DNA of 64,000 nucleotides from Paracoccaceae bacterium (lineage in GTDB: Bacteria > Pseudomonadota > Alphaproteobacteria > Rhodobacterales > Rhodobacteraceae): contig JAKITO010000011.1 of assembly GCA_021648025.1 (NCBI GenBank), positions 1 to 64,000 on the forward strand, in the 5' to 3' direction. The position numbers and the translations under genes are program-made. Shown here one piece after another: positions 18,149 to 29,448 of this stretch (position 1 is the first letter of the stretch; the number at the start of each line of letters is the position of its first letter). The notes below the pieces were generated by a model. It had not been told where the DNA came from and ran no database searches. It saw only the letters and a list, made by a program, of their open reading frames with translations.

Positions 18149-20483
18149 TACGCACCCTCCGCACAGCGGTCCAAACCTGCTCAGCCGTGGCAGGCGCATT
18201 CAGTGCCGGATAGGCATCCCCACACGCCGAAACCGCATCACTCAGCGCCAGAAACGCCGATATCCCCAACATGAACGGCGGTTCTCCCACGGCTTTGGAA
18301 CGATAAATCGTTTCCTCCCGGTTCGACCCATCCCAAAGCGCCACATTGAACACATCAGGCCGGTCCGAGCACGCGGGTATCTTATAGGTCGACGGCGCGT
18401 GTGTCCTCAGCCGCCCGGCATCATCCCAGACCAGCTCCTCGGTTGTTAACCAACCTGCACCTTGCACATACGCGCCCTCGACCTGGCCAATATCCAACGC
18501 CGGGTTCAAAGACTCGCCCGCATCATGCAAAATATCACAGCGCAATATCCGGTTCTCCCCGGTCAGCGTATCAATCGCCACCTCCGTTACCGATGCACCA
18601 TAGGCAAAATAGAAAAACGGGCGCCCTACCCCCTTGATCCGGTCCCACTCAACCTTGGGCGTCTTGTAAAACCCGGTTGCAGACAGGCTGACCCGCCCCA
18701 TATACGCCTCAGCCGCCGCCTCGGCAAAACTATAAACCTTGCTGCCAACAACCACGTTCCCATCTGCAAACCGCACCTTGCCGACCTCCAGCTGATGCCG
18801 CTTGGCCAAAAACTCGGCGATCCGCTCGCGGATCGTGTCGCACGCCGCTTTGACTGCCATCCCGTTCAGGTCACTGCCCGACGACGCCGCCGTCGCCGAG
18901 GTATTCGGCACTTTCCCGGTATCCGTCGCGGTAATCTTCACCATCTCCACCGGTATCCCAAACCGGCTTGCCGCCACCTGCGCCACCTTCTGGAACAACC
19001 CTTGCCCCATCTCGGTCCCTCCATGGTTCATATGCACCGAACCGTCCTGATACACATGCACCAGCGCCCCCGCCTGATTGAGAAACGTCAGTGTAAAGGA
19101 AATCCCGAATTTCACCGGCGCAAACGCAATCCCCTTCTTGATCACCTCATTTTCGGCATTCCACTCCGCAATCGCCGCCTTGCGCCGCTCATAATCAGAA
19201 CTGCGCAACAATGCCTCTGTAATCCCATGCAGCTCAAAATCCTCAACCTCCTGCCCATACGGCGTCGTGTTGTTCTTCATCTTGCCTGATAAACTCTCGG
19301 GGGGGGCCGCAGGCCGGGGGGCAGACAGCCCCCCTCCGTCCATTTCAGCATAATAATTCCGTTGGCGAACATCGACCGGATCAAGCCCCAGCTTGTGCGC
19401 GATATGATCCACAACCCGCTCGATCCCGATCATCCCCTGCGGCCCGCCAAACCCGCGATAGGCGGTATTACTCACTGTATTGGTCTTCAACCGATGGGAT
19501 TCGATCCGCGCATGTCCCAGCAAATAGGCATTATCCGAATGCAACATCGCCCGATCCGCCACTGGCAACGACAGATCCTGCGCCCAGCCACACCGCGCGT
19601 ATTGTACAAATTCAACCCCGGCAATCCGCCCCTCATCATCAAACCCGGCACGATACTCAATCCTGAAATCATGCCTCTTGCCGGTGATGATCATATCATC
19701 ATCCCGGTCATACCTCATCTTGCACGGCAACTGAGTCGCCTGTGCCGCTACCGCACAAATCACCGCCAAAGCGTTGCCCTGACTTTCCTTGCCACCAAAG
19801 CCGCCACCCATCCGCCGAATCTCGACCCGTACCGCATGCATTGGAACGCCAAGCGCCTCGGCAACCTTATGTTGAATTTCACTGGGATGTTGCGTGCTGG
19901 AATGCACAACCATATCGCCGCCCTCTTGCGGCAAGGCCAACGCCGCCTGTCCTTCCAGATAAAAATGCTCCTGCGCGCCAATCTCAAACGTGCCGACCAC
20001 CCTATGGCTGGCCTTACCAATAGCCGCCGCCGCATCTCCTTTCTGATAAACCCTTGGCCCTTCCTCAAACCGGCTGTCTGCGGCCATCGCCTCATCAATC
20101 GTCAAAATCGCCGTCAACTCGTCATAACGCACGGCACCCAAACGCGCCGCCTTACGGGCAGCCAAATGGCTGGTCGCCACCACCGCAAACATTGGCTGAC
20201 CGACATAGTGAACCGTCCCCGTCGCCAACAGCGGCTCATCATGCGCCGAAGGTGATACATCATTGGCAAACGGCATATCATCCGCCGTCAGCACCATCAC
20301 CACACCCGGCACGCTCTTCACCTCTTCGAGGTTCATCGCAACAATCGTCCCATGAGCAATCTCACTCATCCCAAACGCCACATGCAAACACCCTTGAGGC
20401 ACCGGAATATCATCAACATACCGCGCGGTCCCGGTCACATGCAGACGGGCCGCATCATGGGCCAATGACTTGGAGACGCTCAT
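18138..20483 (-). CDS. xdhB: Xanthine dehydrogenase molybdopterin-binding subunit
   Basis: Large subunit that hydroxylates hypoxanthine and xanthine to urate at the molybdenum centre. It has 781 residues. Family motifs include [10 protein letters not shown] (near 230), RGFGGPQGM (near 345) and the C-terminal [11 protein letters not shown] with the catalytic Glu. Its ATG overlaps the xdhA stop (ATGA). Residues ~381-403 ([18 protein letters not shown] and a few more) lie where homologues go straight from the YYAEMDG-like region to TTPYGQ. They are encoded by an in-frame palindromic repeat. This segment should be a surface loop if the enzyme is active. Confidence 0.95.
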   Translation of the reverse strand: MSVSKSLAHDAARLHVTGTARYVDDIPVPQGCLHVAFGMSEIAHGTIVAMNLEEVKSVPGVVMVLTADDMPFANDVSPSAHDEPLLATGTVHYVGQPMFAVVATSHLAARKAARLGAVRYDELTAILTIDEAMAADSRFEEGPRVYQKGDAAAAIGKASHRVVGTFEIGAQEHFYLEGQAALALPQEGGDMVVHSSTQHPSEIQHKVAEALGVPMHAVRVEIRRMGGGFGGKESQGNALAVICAVAAQATQLPCKMRYDRDDDMIITGKRHDFRIEYRAGFDDEGRIAGVEFVQYARCGWAQDLSLPVADRAMLHSDNAYLLGHARIESHRLKTNTVSNTAYRGFGGPQGMIGIERVVDHIAHKLGLDPVDVRQRNYYAEMDGGGLSAPRPAAPPESLSGKMKNNTTPYGQEVEDFELHGITEALLRSSDYERRKAAIAEWNAENEVIKKGIAFAPVKFGISFTLTFLNQAGALVHVYQDGSVHMNHGGTEMGQGLFQKVAQVAASRFGIPVEMVKITATDTGKVPNTSATAASSGSDLNGMAVKAACDTIRERIAEFLAKRHQLEVGKVRFADGNVVVGSKVYSFAEAAAEAYMGRVSLSATGFYKTPKVEWDRIKGVGRPFFYFAYGASVTEVAIDTLTGENRILRCDILHDAGESLNPALDIGQVEGAYVQGAGWLTTEELVWDDAGRLRTHAPSTYKIPACSDRPDVFNVALWDGSNREETIYRSKAVGEPPFMLGISAFLALSDAVSACGDAYPALNAPATAEQVWTAVRRVRNGV
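19276..19340 (-). repeat. Palindromic repeat inserted in frame in xdhB, copy C
   Basis: On the minus strand GGGGGG-CTGTCTG-CCCCCC is followed by GGCC-TGC-GGCC, a C-run and the tail GAGTTTAT-CAG-GCAAGATGAA (19276-19296). Eighteen of the 21 tail bases match copy A at 6518-6538. The block adds about 22 codons without a stop or frameshift. Confidence 0.8.
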
Positions 20484-21874
20484 GCGCTTACCTCCAGAAC
20501 CGAGCCATTTGCCCCCTGACTTTCGCCATAATACCTCAATAACATGGCCTTGGCAGTCTCAAGCCGATACCCCGCCGAGGCCCGCATATCACTCATCGGC
20601 GTGAAATCCGTTGCAAACGCAGGCAACGCGGCCTGAACCACAGCTTCATCCCAAACCTGCCCAACCAATGTCACTTCCACCGCTTTTGCCCGCTTGGGAA
20701 TCCCGGCCATGCCACCAAAGGCAATCCGCGCCGACGCAACAACGCCGTCAACGACGTCAACATAAAAACACCCGCAAACGGCTGAAATATCCTGATCAAA
20801 CCGCTTGGTCAGCTTGTAGCATTTCAAATAGTCGGCTTGCCGGGCAAAACTCACCGCTTCAATAAACTCGCCCGGCTCCCGATCCTGTTTGCCATACTCA
20901 ACAAAAAAATCCTCCAACAAAACATCCCGCTGCACATCACCTTTGCGCAAATGCAAAACCGCACCCAAAGCAATCAAAGCCGGCGGATTATCCCCAATCG
21001 GAGAGCCATTGGCAATATTGCCGCCCACGGTTGCCGCCCCGCGCACCTGCACGCTCGCATAACGCCGGATCATCTCGCCGTACGAAGGATGCAGATCAGA
21101 CATCACCGCCCCCATCGCATTCATATCCACCATGGCGCCAAAACGAACCCGGTCTTCACCCACTTCAATCCGCTTCAAATCCTCACAGCCGTTGAGAAAG
21201 ATCATCACCTCCGGGCTTTGCAGCCCCTTGGTCACCCAAAGCCCCACATCCGTTGCCCCGGCCACCAGGGTTGCCCCCGGATTGGCCGCATAAACCCTGG
21301 CCAACTCATCGCTTGAAACCGGCCCGTAGGGTGGGCGGTTCTGCGACGCTGCCGCAGGTTCACCCATGCTCTGTCGAATCGCCTTTTCATCCTCACGCAT
21401 CCATGCAGGCACCGGCATCCCCGCCGCTGCTTCGGCCGCGCGAATGATCGGTGCATAGCCGGTACAGCGGCACAGGTTCCCGGCCAGTTCTGTGTCATAA
21501 TCCGTCGCCCCCTTCAGATGCGCCGCCGCCATCGACACAATGAACCCCGGCGTACAAAATCCGCATTGGCTCCCGTGATGCTCGATCATCATTTCCTGCA
21601 CCGGGTGCAAATCACCATCAGGTCCGGAAATCCCTTCAACCGTTCGCACCGCCTTGCCCATCAACTGCGGCAAAAGCAAAATACAGGCGTTCAGCGCCTT
21701 TGCGCCACCCCCATCCGTCACCATCACCGTACAAGCGCCGCAATCGCCTTCGTTGCAGCCTTCTTTGGTACCTTTCAAATGCTGCTCTTCACGCAACCAA
21801 TCCAAAAGCGTCGTGGTCGGCGTTACATCCGGTACAGAAACCGGCCTTCCATTCAGACGAAACCTGACATCCAT
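20480..21874 (-). CDS. xdhA: Xanthine dehydrogenase small subunit (2Fe-2S and FAD domains)
   Basis: Electron-transfer subunit that takes electrons from the molybdenum site through two 2Fe-2S clusters to FAD and NAD. It has 464 residues from ATG at 21874; an ATG five codons upstream is possible, but has no better ribosome site. Cluster ligands are in [11 protein letters not shown] and a further Cys (first cluster), then CGFCTPGF and NLCRCTGY (second). The FAD domain follows, with [18 protein letters not shown] near residue 300. First gene of the xdhABC/importer operon. dnaE is divergent, 334 bases away. Confidence 0.94.
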   Translation of the reverse strand: MDVRFRLNGRPVSVPDVTPTTTLLDWLREEQHLKGTKEGCNEGDCGACTVMVTDGGGAKALNACILLLPQLMGKAVRTVEGISGPDGDLHPVQEMMIEHHGSQCGFCTPGFIVSMAAAHLKGATDYDTELAGNLCRCTGYAPIIRAAEAAAGMPVPAWMREDEKAIRQSMGEPAAASQNRPPYGPVSSDELARVYAANPGATLVAGATDVGLWVTKGLQSPEVMIFLNGCEDLKRIEVGEDRVRFGAMVDMNAMGAVMSDLHPSYGEMIRRYASVQVRGAATVGGNIANGSPIGDNPPALIALGAVLHLRKGDVQRDVLLEDFFVEYGKQDREPGEFIEAVSFARQADYLKCYKLTKRFDQDISAVCGCFYVDVVDGVVASARIAFGGMAGIPKRAKAVEVTLVGQVWDEAVVQAALPAFATDFTPMSDMRASAGYRLETAKAMLLRYYGESQGANGSVLEVSA

Positions 21875-22207
21875 GGCACGGCTACCCATCGCAGTATTGT
21901 TCACGGCCAGATTGCCCCTTCCGATGCGACGTAGGAAGAAGGGCAGGCCCTTGTTGCATCCTGTCAGGTTAGAAACCACGCACCCACTCTGGCAAGCAAA
22001 AGCTATGCTGCTCTGCGGCAAAATGGCGGGGGTGTTGGCTGATGACGGGCGAATAATTGTTTACTTACAAACTCTAACACGGGCAGAGCCTATCCCACTA
22101 ACGATATACCTTCAAAAATACCAGAATAATAAACGACAATTGCCTTGCATCACGAAACCCTTAGTCTCCCCATTTCCAAGCCTCACCCACTGGGTTACCC
22201 TAGCCGA

Positions 22208-25200
22208 ATGAGCAATCCCGACCGATTCATCCACCTTCGCCTGCACACCGAATATTCCCTCCTCGAAGGGGCGATTCGACTCAAGAAACTACCCGACCTC
22301 TGCATCCGTGCCAATATGCCCGCCATCGCCGTCACCGACACCAACAACCTGTTCGCGGCTTTGGAGTTTTCGGTAACAGCCAGCGACGCAGGCATCCAGC
22401 CGATCATCGGTTGTCAGGTCGATCTGGCCTACCTGAACGCGCAGCCGGGTGAAAAACCCAAAACCCCGGCACCTCTGGTACTGCTTGCCCAATCGGAACA
22501 GGGTTATGAAAACCTGATGAAACTGAATTCCTGCCTTTATATCGGTAAAGGCGGGCAGTTGCCGCAAGTCACATTGGACGAATTGGAAACCTACTCAGAA
22601 GGGTTGATCTGCCTCACCGGCGGCCCCGGCGGCCCGCTTGGCATGTTGTTGCAAACCTCGCAACGCCCGGCGGCCGAGGCGCTGACCAAACGCCTTGTCA
22701 AAGTTTTCCCCGACCGGCTTTATATCGAACTGCAACGCCACCCGGACGAGCAAGGCCAGCCCGAGGCCGAGCGGCTCACCGAACGCGGCCACCTTGAAAT
22801 TGCATACACGATGGATCTGCCCATCGTCGCCACCAACGACGTCTTCTTTCCAACCACCGATATGTACGAAGCCCACGACGCGCTGATCTGCATCGCCGAG
22901 GGCGCCTATGTTGACCAACAGGAACCCCGCCGCCGCCTGACCGCCCAGCACTATTTCAAATCACCTCAGGAAATGGTGGCACTGTTTGCCGACCTGCCCG
23001 AGGCGGTGGAAAACACCGTCGAGATCGCGCGGCGCTGCGCCTTCATGGCCTGTCGCCGCGACCCGATTCTGCCCAAATACGCCGACAACGAAATCGAAGA
23101 ACTGCGACGACAGTCCCTTAAGGGACTGGAGGAGCGCCTCGCGGTCATCCCCCATTCGGCCACTGTTGAAGAGTATCATCAACGCCTGGAATTTGAGCTG
23201 GATATCATCGAAGGCATGGGCTTTCCCGGCTATTTCCTGATCGTCGCCGACTTTATCAAATGGTCCAAGGACCAGGATATCCCGGTCGGCCCGGGGCGTG
23301 GTTCCGGTGCCGGGTCTCTGGTGGCCTATTCCCTTACCATCACCGACCTTGACCCGCTGCGCTATTCACTGCTGTTCGAACGATTCCTTAATCCCGAGCG
23401 CGTTTCGATCCCCGATTTCGATATCGACTTCTGTATGGATCGGCGCGAGGAGGTGATCCAATACGTTCAGGGCAAATATGGTCGAGACAAGGTGGGTCAG
23501 ATCATCACCTTTGGCGCCTTGTTGTCCAAAGCCGCGATACGCGACATTGGCCGGGTGTTGCAAATGCCCTATGGTCAGGTTGACCGCATTTCCAAAATGA
23601 TCCCGGTTGAGGGCGTCAAACCCGTCAGCATCGAAAAGGCGCTGAAGGACGAACCCCGACTGCGCGAAGAAGCCCGCAATGAAGAGATAGTTCAGCGCCT
23701 GTTGACCTACAGCCAGCAGGTCGAAGGCCTGCTGCGCAATGCGTCCACTCATGCTGCGGGCGTGGTGATCGGTGACCGGCCGATTGATGAACTGGTGCCA
23801 CTGTATCAGGACCCGCGTTCGGACATGCCCGCGACGCAGTTCAACATGAAATGGGTGGAACAGGCCGGGCTGGTCAAATTCGACTTTCTTGGCCTGAAAA
23901 CCCTGACCGTGATCCGACACGCTGTTGACCTGATCCTTGGCACTGGCCGTCACTTGCATCAAAGCGCGGATGGCACGGAACTATACACCCCCGCGACCGG
24001 GACAATGGACGACATCGCCGCCATCCCGCTGGACGACGAGGCCACTTACAAGCTTTACGCCGCCGCCAAAACCGTGGCCGTGTTTCAGGTGGAAAGTTCG
24101 GGCATGATGGACGCCCTGAAACGAATGAAACCCACCTGCATCGAGGATATCGTTGCTCTTGTGGCGCTGTACCGACCCGGCCCGATGGAAAACATCCCGG
24201 CCTATTGCGAGATAAAGAATGGTCTGAAAAAGCGTGAGAGCCTGCATCCAACCATCGACCATATTCTGGACGAAACCCAAGGCATTATCGTCTACCAGGA
24301 ACAGGTGATGCAGATCGCCCAGGAAATGGCTGGTTATTCGCTTGGCGGCGCCGACCTTTTGCGCCGTGCCATGGGCAAGAAAATACAAGAGGCGATGGAT
24401 GCCGAACGCCCGAAGTTCCTGAAAGGTGCGGCTCAAAACGGCGTTGATGAACCCAAAGCCATCGAGGTCTGGAACCTGCTGGACAAATTCGCCAACTACG
24501 GCTTCAACAAATCCCACGCGGCGGCGTATGCGGTGGTGTCGTATCAGACTGCATGGCTCAAGGCCAATCACCCGGTTGAGTTTATGGCCGGAGCAATGAA
24601 CTGCGATATCCACCTGACGGATAAGCTGGCGGTTTACTTTGAAGAGGTCAAAAAAGGCCTGAAACTGCCCTTTGTGCCGCCTTGCGTAAACCGCTCTCAG
24701 GCGACGTTCGACGTGACAGACGGCGCATTGGTCTATGCGCTTGGCGCGCTGAAAAACGTCGGCGTCGAGGCGATGCGCCTGATCACCGAGGGGCGCAAAA
24801 TGGACGGGATCGACAAACCCTTTGCCACCCTGTTTGATCTGGCCCGTCGCGCCGACCTTAAACGCGTCGGCAAACGGCCAATGGAAATGCTGGCCCGCGC
24901 CGGGGCGTTTGACCAACTGGACCGCAACCGCCGCCGGGTATTGTCCAGCCTTGACGCCCTTGTTGCTTATTCGGCGGCGATCCATGACCAGAAAAACTCG
25001 GCCCAGGTATCGCTGTTTGGTGAAGCGGGCGAAGACCTGCCGGAGCCGCGCCTTTCAACCGACCCCAACTGGCTGCCTGCCGAACGGCTGGCGGAAGAAT
25101 TCAAGGCGATCGGCTTTTACCTGTCGGGCCATCCTTTGGACGACTATATGTCGCCGCTGAAACGACAGGGCGTGCTGACCCTGGACGCGGTCCGCGCCAA

Positions 25201-25732
25201 AGCCGCTTCTGGACCGTTAGTGGCCAAACTCGCGGGCATCATTGCGGGCCGTCAGGAACGCAAATCGGCACGGGGCAACCGGTTTGCCTTTGTGCAGATA
25301 TCTGACCCTACGGGGGCTTACGAGGTGACGTTGTTCTCGGAAACGCTGGAAAAATCCCGCGAACATCTGGAAACCGGTGCCAAAGTGGTGATCTCGGTCG
25401 AGGCCACTTTGGAAGCGGATCAGTTGAAACTACTGGGCCGTTCGGTCGTACCGATTGACGCGGCGGTGGCACAAGCCGGTTCAACGGGGCTGTTGGTATT
25501 CATCGAAGATGCCAAGGCTATTGAAACCGTCGCCAATGTGCTGGAAGAGGCCGACGCCGCCAACCGGGGTACCGGTCACGGCGCGGGACGTGGGCCGGTT
25601 CAGTTTTGCCTGATGCATCCGGACCTGCCGGGTGAGGTTGATATGGAACTGGGCCGGGATTTTGCCATCAACCCGGCGGTCAAAGGCGCGATCAAAAGCC
25701 TTGAAGGTGTGTTGTCAGTCGACGAATTGTAG
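22208..25732 (+). CDS. dnaE: DNA polymerase III subunit alpha
   Basis: Replicative polymerase, 1174 residues. The N-terminal PHP domain starts FIHLRLHTEYSLLEGA. Polymerase-site aspartates lie in PDFDIDFCMDRREEV (near residue 405). A helix-hairpin-helix region follows, then QVSLFGE (near 935), which fits a sliding-clamp-binding motif, and an OB-fold around 1010-1080. Its length and motifs match replicative DnaE, not the shorter error-prone DnaE2. ATG at 22208 starts MSNPDRFIHL directly before the PHP domain; no clear ribosome site is seen and the frame is open upstream to 22145. Confidence 0.96.
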   Translation: MSNPDRFIHLRLHTEYSLLEGAIRLKKLPDLCIRANMPAIAVTDTNNLFAALEFSVTASDAGIQPIIGCQVDLAYLNAQPGEKPKTPAPLVLLAQSEQGYENLMKLNSCLYIGKGGQLPQVTLDELETYSEGLICLTGGPGGPLGMLLQTSQRPAAEALTKRLVKVFPDRLYIELQRHPDEQGQPEAERLTERGHLEIAYTMDLPIVATNDVFFPTTDMYEAHDALICIAEGAYVDQQEPRRRLTAQHYFKSPQEMVALFADLPEAVENTVEIARRCAFMACRRDPILPKYADNEIEELRRQSLKGLEERLAVIPHSATVEEYHQRLEFELDIIEGMGFPGYFLIVADFIKWSKDQDIPVGPGRGSGAGSLVAYSLTITDLDPLRYSLLFERFLNPERVSIPDFDIDFCMDRREEVIQYVQGKYGRDKVGQIITFGALLSKAAIRDIGRVLQMPYGQVDRISKMIPVEGVKPVSIEKALKDEPRLREEARNEEIVQRLLTYSQQVEGLLRNASTHAAGVVIGDRPIDELVPLYQDPRSDMPATQFNMKWVEQAGLVKFDFLGLKTLTVIRHAVDLILGTGRHLHQSADGTELYTPATGTMDDIAAIPLDDEATYKLYAAAKTVAVFQVESSGMMDALKRMKPTCIEDIVALVALYRPGPMENIPAYCEIKNGLKKRESLHPTIDHILDETQGIIVYQEQVMQIAQEMAGYSLGGADLLRRAMGKKIQEAMDAERPKFLKGAAQNGVDEPKAIEVWNLLDKFANYGFNKSHAAAYAVVSYQTAWLKANHPVEFMAGAMNCDIHLTDKLAVYFEEVKKGLKLPFVPPCVNRSQATFDVTDGALVYALGALKNVGVEAMRLITEGRKMDGIDKPFATLFDLARRADLKRVGKRPMEMLARAGAFDQLDRNRRRVLSSLDALVAYSAAIHDQKNSAQVSLFGEAGEDLPEPRLSTDPNWLPAERLAEEFKAIGFYLSGHPLDDYMSPLKRQGVLTLDAVRAKAASGPLVAKLAGIIAGRQERKSARGNRFAFVQISDPTGAYEVTLFSETLEKSREHLETGAKVVISVEATLEADQLKLLGRSVVPIDAAVAQAGSTGLLVFIEDAKAIETVANVLEEADAANRGTGHGAGRGPVQFCLMHPDLPGEVDMELGRDFAINPAVKGAIKSLEGVLSVDEL

Positions 25733-25766
25733 GCCGCGAAGACGCCCAACGGGCGGAGGAGCGGCT
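25732..25766 (+). repeat. 3' intergenic hairpin repeat, family 2, copy 1
   Basis: GCCGCGAAGACGCCC-AAC-GGGCGGAGGAGCGGC, starting at the last base of the dnaE stop. GCCC and GGGC form the stem. Related blocks follow META-lipoprotein and serA genes (39022-39062 reversed, 60539-60575). Confidence 0.7.
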
Positions 25767-25777
25767 GATTGGTAATC

Positions 25778-25975
25778 TCACCAATGCGGCGGTGGTTGAT
25801 CGTCGCCCATTGCTACGCCGTTTCCTGACGCCGCTTCCCGCTCGCCTTCGCGTTGCATCAGCATTTGCACCCGGCGGGTCAACTGATCAATCTCGCCTTG
25901 CTGGCGGCCCACTACATCACTCAGCTCATCCAGCGTGCGGGTCATATGGGCGATACGTTCTTCCATTTCGGTCAT
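25778..25975 (-). CDS. slyX: SlyX family protein
   Basis: A 65-residue SlyX-like protein. It has a predicted coiled coil from about residue 3 to 43 ([20 protein letters not shown], then [18 protein letters not shown]) and the conserved C-terminal PPPHW. The role of SlyX is unknown. An AAAGGAGA ribosome site precedes the ATG at 25975. It is convergent with dnaE and divergent from hisS. Confidence 0.9.
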   Translation of the reverse strand: MTEMEERIAHMTRTLDELSDVVGRQQGEIDQLTRRVQMLMQREGEREAASGNGVAMGDDQPPPHW

Positions 25976-26174
25976 AAGACATGTCTCCTTTGCCCCTCCT
26001 TACCGCCCTGCCCCCCAAAGACCAACAGGCCGTAATCCAATTGAGGCCCGTTGCGGGCCGCATTATTCTCAAGAGGCCCATGCCCCCTGCCTTGCCCTGT
26101 CCCACCCATTACCTTGCCCCTGTCCCACCCATCAGTTAGACCGCGCTGGAAAAGCTCAGCCCGAGGACGCCCCC

Positions 26175-27659
26175 ATGGCCAAGACCCACAAAAAGCCAAA
26201 ACCCAAAGCCGAGACACCCAAAGGGTTCCGTGATTATTTTGGCGCGGACGTGGCGGCGCGTGACAACATGCTGCGCGCCATTGGTGGAGTTTATCATCGC
26301 TATGGATTTGAGGCGTTGGAATCTTCCGCCGTGGAAACGGTCGAGGCTTTGGGTAAATTTTTGCCCGACGTCGATCGCCCCAATGAAGGCGTGTTCGCCT
26401 GGGAAGAAGATACCGGTGATTGGTTGGCGCTGCGCTATGATCTGACGGCACCATTGGCGCGGGTATTTGCCCAGCACCGCAATGATCTGCCCAGCCCTTA
26501 CCGGCGCTATGCCATGGGGCCGGTCTGGCGCAATGAAAAGCCGGGGCCGGGGCGGTTTCGTCAATTTTATCAATGTGATGCGGATACGGTTGGGTCTGCG
26601 TCAATGGCTGCCGACGCCGAAGTGTGCGCCATGTTGTGCGATGCGCTTGAGGCCGCGGGGATCGAGCGGGGCGACTATGTCGTCCGGATCAACAACCGCA
26701 AAGTTCTGAATGGTGTGCTAGAGGTGGCAGACCCGGACAAGACGGCCGATCATAACGCGATCCTGCGCACGATCGACAAGTTCGACAAGGTCGGCAAGGC
26801 CGGTGTGCGCGAATTGCTGACCACCGGACGAAAAGATGCCTCGGGGGCGTTCATCGACGGCGTTGGACTGGGCGCGGATCAAGCTGATCCAGTGATCGCC
26901 TTTTTGACAGCCCGAGGCGAGACCGCTGCCGAAACCCTTGCCAACCTGCGGGGCGCAGTTGGTAACAGTGAGGTCGGCGCGATTGGCATTACTGAGCTTG
27001 AAACCATCGCTGAATTGCTGAGCGCACAGGGCTATGGCCCTGACCGCATCATCATTGACCCCTCTGTCGTGCGCGGTCTTGGCTATTACACCGGCCCGGT
27101 TTACGAGGCCGAACTGACCTTTGAAATCCTCGATCGCAAGGGCCGCAAGCGGCAGTTCGGCTCGGTCGCAGGTGGTGGGCGCTATGACGATCTGGTCAAA
27201 CGCTTCACCGGTCAGGAGGTGCCAGCCACTGGAGTTTCTATTGGCGTTGACCGTCTGCTCGCGGCGTTACACGAAAAAGGCCGCTTGGCCAATGCAGAGG
27301 CCGGCCCGGTGGTGATCACCGTCATGGACCGGGACCGGATGGCGGATTACTTCGCTATGGTCGGGGAATTGCGAGGTGCAGGCATTCGTGCCGAGGTCTA
27401 TCTTGGCAACCCCAAGAACTTTGGCAACCAACTAAAATATGCCGACAAACGCGGCAGCCCGATTGCCGTGATCGAAGGCGGCAATGAAAAGGACGCCGGA
27501 ATTATCCAGATCAAAGACCTGATTCTTGGGGCAAAACTGGCTGAAAACGCCACCCTTGAGGAATGGAAAGCCCGGCCCAGCCAATTTGAAGTGCCGCGCG
27601 GTGATCTGGTGGCGCGGGTGTTGGAAATTCTGGCCAACCAGCGGGCTGATACGCCGTGA
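26175..27659 (+). CDS. hisS: Histidyl-tRNA synthetase
   Basis: Class II aminoacyl-tRNA synthetase that charges tRNA-His. It has 494 residues from ATG at 26175 ([20 protein letters not shown]); the frame is open upstream but carries no family similarity. Motif 2 is visible as [14 protein letters not shown], the histidine-A loop as [13 protein letters not shown] and motif 3 as [13 protein letters not shown]. The anticodon-binding domain occupies the C-terminal ~100 residues. hisZ overlaps its stop, so the tRNA synthetase is coupled to the first step of histidine synthesis. Confidence 0.96.
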   Translation: MAKTHKKPKPKAETPKGFRDYFGADVAARDNMLRAIGGVYHRYGFEALESSAVETVEALGKFLPDVDRPNEGVFAWEEDTGDWLALRYDLTAPLARVFAQHRNDLPSPYRRYAMGPVWRNEKPGPGRFRQFYQCDADTVGSASMAADAEVCAMLCDALEAAGIERGDYVVRINNRKVLNGVLEVADPDKTADHNAILRTIDKFDKVGKAGVRELLTTGRKDASGAFIDGVGLGADQADPVIAFLTARGETAAETLANLRGAVGNSEVGAIGITELETIAELLSAQGYGPDRIIIDPSVVRGLGYYTGPVYEAELTFEILDRKGRKRQFGSVAGGGRYDDLVKRFTGQEVPATGVSIGVDRLLAALHEKGRLANAEAGPVVITVMDRDRMADYFAMVGELRGAGIRAEVYLGNPKNFGNQLKYADKRGSPIAVIEGGNEKDAGIIQIKDLILGAKLAENATLEEWKARPSQFEVPRGDLVARVLEILANQRADTP

Positions 27660-28747
27660 ACCCATCGCGTTCGGCCACATTGGCACGCGCGGCCAACCTG
27701 CGGGCGCGGTTTGAAGACGCGGGCGCGCAGGTGGTGGAAACGCCGGTGCTGCAACCGGCGGGCATATTGCTTGATCTTTATGGCGAGGATATTCGCGCAC
27801 GGGCCTATGTGACGTCGGACGCGCTGCGCGGCGAACAGATGTTGCGGCCAGATTTCACCGTGCCAGTGGTGCAGATGCATATGGATCATGCTGCTGATCC
27901 GGCGCGCTATACTTACGCGGGCGAGGTGTTTCGCCGTCAGGAACAAGACCCTGACCGGGCAAGCGAGTACATTCAGGTCGGGTATGAATTGTTTGACCGG
28001 TCCGGTTCGGCAGCGGCGGATGCCGAAGTGTTTGCCCTGATTGCTGATACGCTCACCGGCCTGCCACTGCGTGCGGCCACCGGGGATATCGGCATTCTGA
28101 TGGCGGCGGTTCAGGGTCTGGATACCAGCGATGCGCGCAAATCGGCGCTGATGCGGCATTTGTGGCATCCGCGCCGGTTTCACGCCTTGCTTGAACGGTT
28201 TTCAGGCCGTGCCACGCCGCCACCAAGCCGTCAGGCGCTGTTGGCCCAGGATGATCCTCTGGATGGCCATGCGCCAATCATCGGCAAGCGACGACTGAGC
28301 GATGTCGAGGCCCGGATTGACGCCCTGCGGGCTGATGCCGCCACGCCGCCAATATGCGCGCGTGAATTGACCGCGCTTGAGACGTTGCTGAAGGTGCGCG
28401 AGACGTTGCCCTATGCGTTGGAACGCCTGCGCGATGTGGCAGTGGACCTGCCACAGATATTACCTGCGCTGGACCGGCTTGCGGCGCGGATCAAGGCCCT
28501 GACTGCGCAAGGGATCGACACCGATACGCTTGATTTCGAGGCCAGTTATGGCCGCACCTCGATGGAATATTACGACGGGTTCGTGTTTGGCTTTTACGCT
28601 CAGACCCGCCCGGACCTGCCGCCCATCGCCACTGGCGGGCGCTATGACGCGCTGACCCGGCGGCTGGGCAAGGGTGCGGAAATTCCGGCTGTCGGCGGGG
28701 TTTTACGCCCTGATCTGATGTTGCTGCTTGAGGGGGCTCAGACATGA
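27656..28747 (+). CDS. hisZ: ATP phosphoribosyltransferase regulatory subunit
   Basis: HisRS-like protein without aminoacylation activity that is needed, with short-form HisG, for the first step of histidine biosynthesis. It has 363 residues. Class II features include [29 protein letters not shown] and [15 protein letters not shown]. Compared with HisS it lacks the anticodon domain. The GTG start overlaps the hisS stop (GTGA) and its own stop overlaps hisG (ATGA). Confidence 0.94.
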   Translation: MNPSRSATLARAANLRARFEDAGAQVVETPVLQPAGILLDLYGEDIRARAYVTSDALRGEQMLRPDFTVPVVQMHMDHAADPARYTYAGEVFRRQEQDPDRASEYIQVGYELFDRSGSAAADAEVFALIADTLTGLPLRAATGDIGILMAAVQGLDTSDARKSALMRHLWHPRRFHALLERFSGRATPPPSRQALLAQDDPLDGHAPIIGKRRLSDVEARIDALRADAATPPICARELTALETLLKVRETLPYALERLRDVAVDLPQILPALDRLAARIKALTAQGIDTDTLDFEASYGRTSMEYYDGFVFGFYAQTRPDLPPIATGGRYDALTRRLGKGAEIPAVGGVLRPDLMLLLEGAQT

Positions 28748-29436
28748 CACTCAGGCTGGGCATTCCGTCCAAGGGACGGTTGATGGACAAGACATTCCAA
28801 TGGTTTGCGGACCGGGGCATTACCCTGAAGCGATCCGGAACGGGTCGGGAATATGCGGGTGAAGTTGACGGGATCAAGGGGGTATCACTGGTGCTTTTAA
28901 GCGCCGGAGAAGTACCGCGTGAACTAGCGGCGGGGCGTATTCACCTTGGCGTCACCGGCACCGATTTAATTCACGAAAGTCTGCCGCTTTGGCAACAACA
29001 GGTGCAACAGGTGGCGGCGTTGGGTTTTGGTCAGGCCGACCTGATACTGGCTGTGCCGCAATTCTGGGTTGACGTTGACACGCTGGACGATCTTGACGCC
29101 GCAGCGGCCGCGTTTCGTGCCCGCCACGGCCACCGGTTGCGCATTGCCACCAAATACCACCGGCTTGTGCGCGACTTCCTGCGCCACGCCGGGGTGGCTG
29201 ACTATGCGCTGGTCGACAGTCAGGGGGCGACCGAAGGCACCGTTTTGAATGAAACCGCCGAGATGGTCGCCGACATCACCTCAACCGGTGAAACACTGCG
29301 GGCCAACCATCTGAAACTGCTTACCGACGGGTTGATCCTGCAATCTCAGGCAACGCTGTGGCGCAGTCGGGTGGCTGAATATTCAAAGGCCGAAACAACC
29401 GCCCTGGGTCAGATGATGGCGCGGATTGAGGGCTGA
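28744..29436 (+). CDS. hisG: ATP phosphoribosyltransferase, short form
   Basis: Catalyses ATP + PRPP to phosphoribosyl-ATP, the committed step of histidine synthesis. It has 230 residues, the short form that lacks the C-terminal regulatory domain and needs HisZ. It begins LRLGIPSKGRLMD; the PRPP-binding loop is ATEGTVLNETAEMVADITST (residues ~162-181). It is the last gene of hisS-hisZ-hisG and is followed by a hairpin. Confidence 0.95.
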   Translation: MTLRLGIPSKGRLMDKTFQWFADRGITLKRSGTGREYAGEVDGIKGVSLVLLSAGEVPRELAAGRIHLGVTGTDLIHESLPLWQQQVQQVAALGFGQADLILAVPQFWVDVDTLDDLDAAAAAFRARHGHRLRIATKYHRLVRDFLRHAGVADYALVDSQGATEGTVLNETAEMVADITSTGETLRANHLKLLTDGLILQSQATLWRSRVAEYSKAETTALGQMMARIEG

Positions 29437-29448
29437 CCCGTCAATGAT

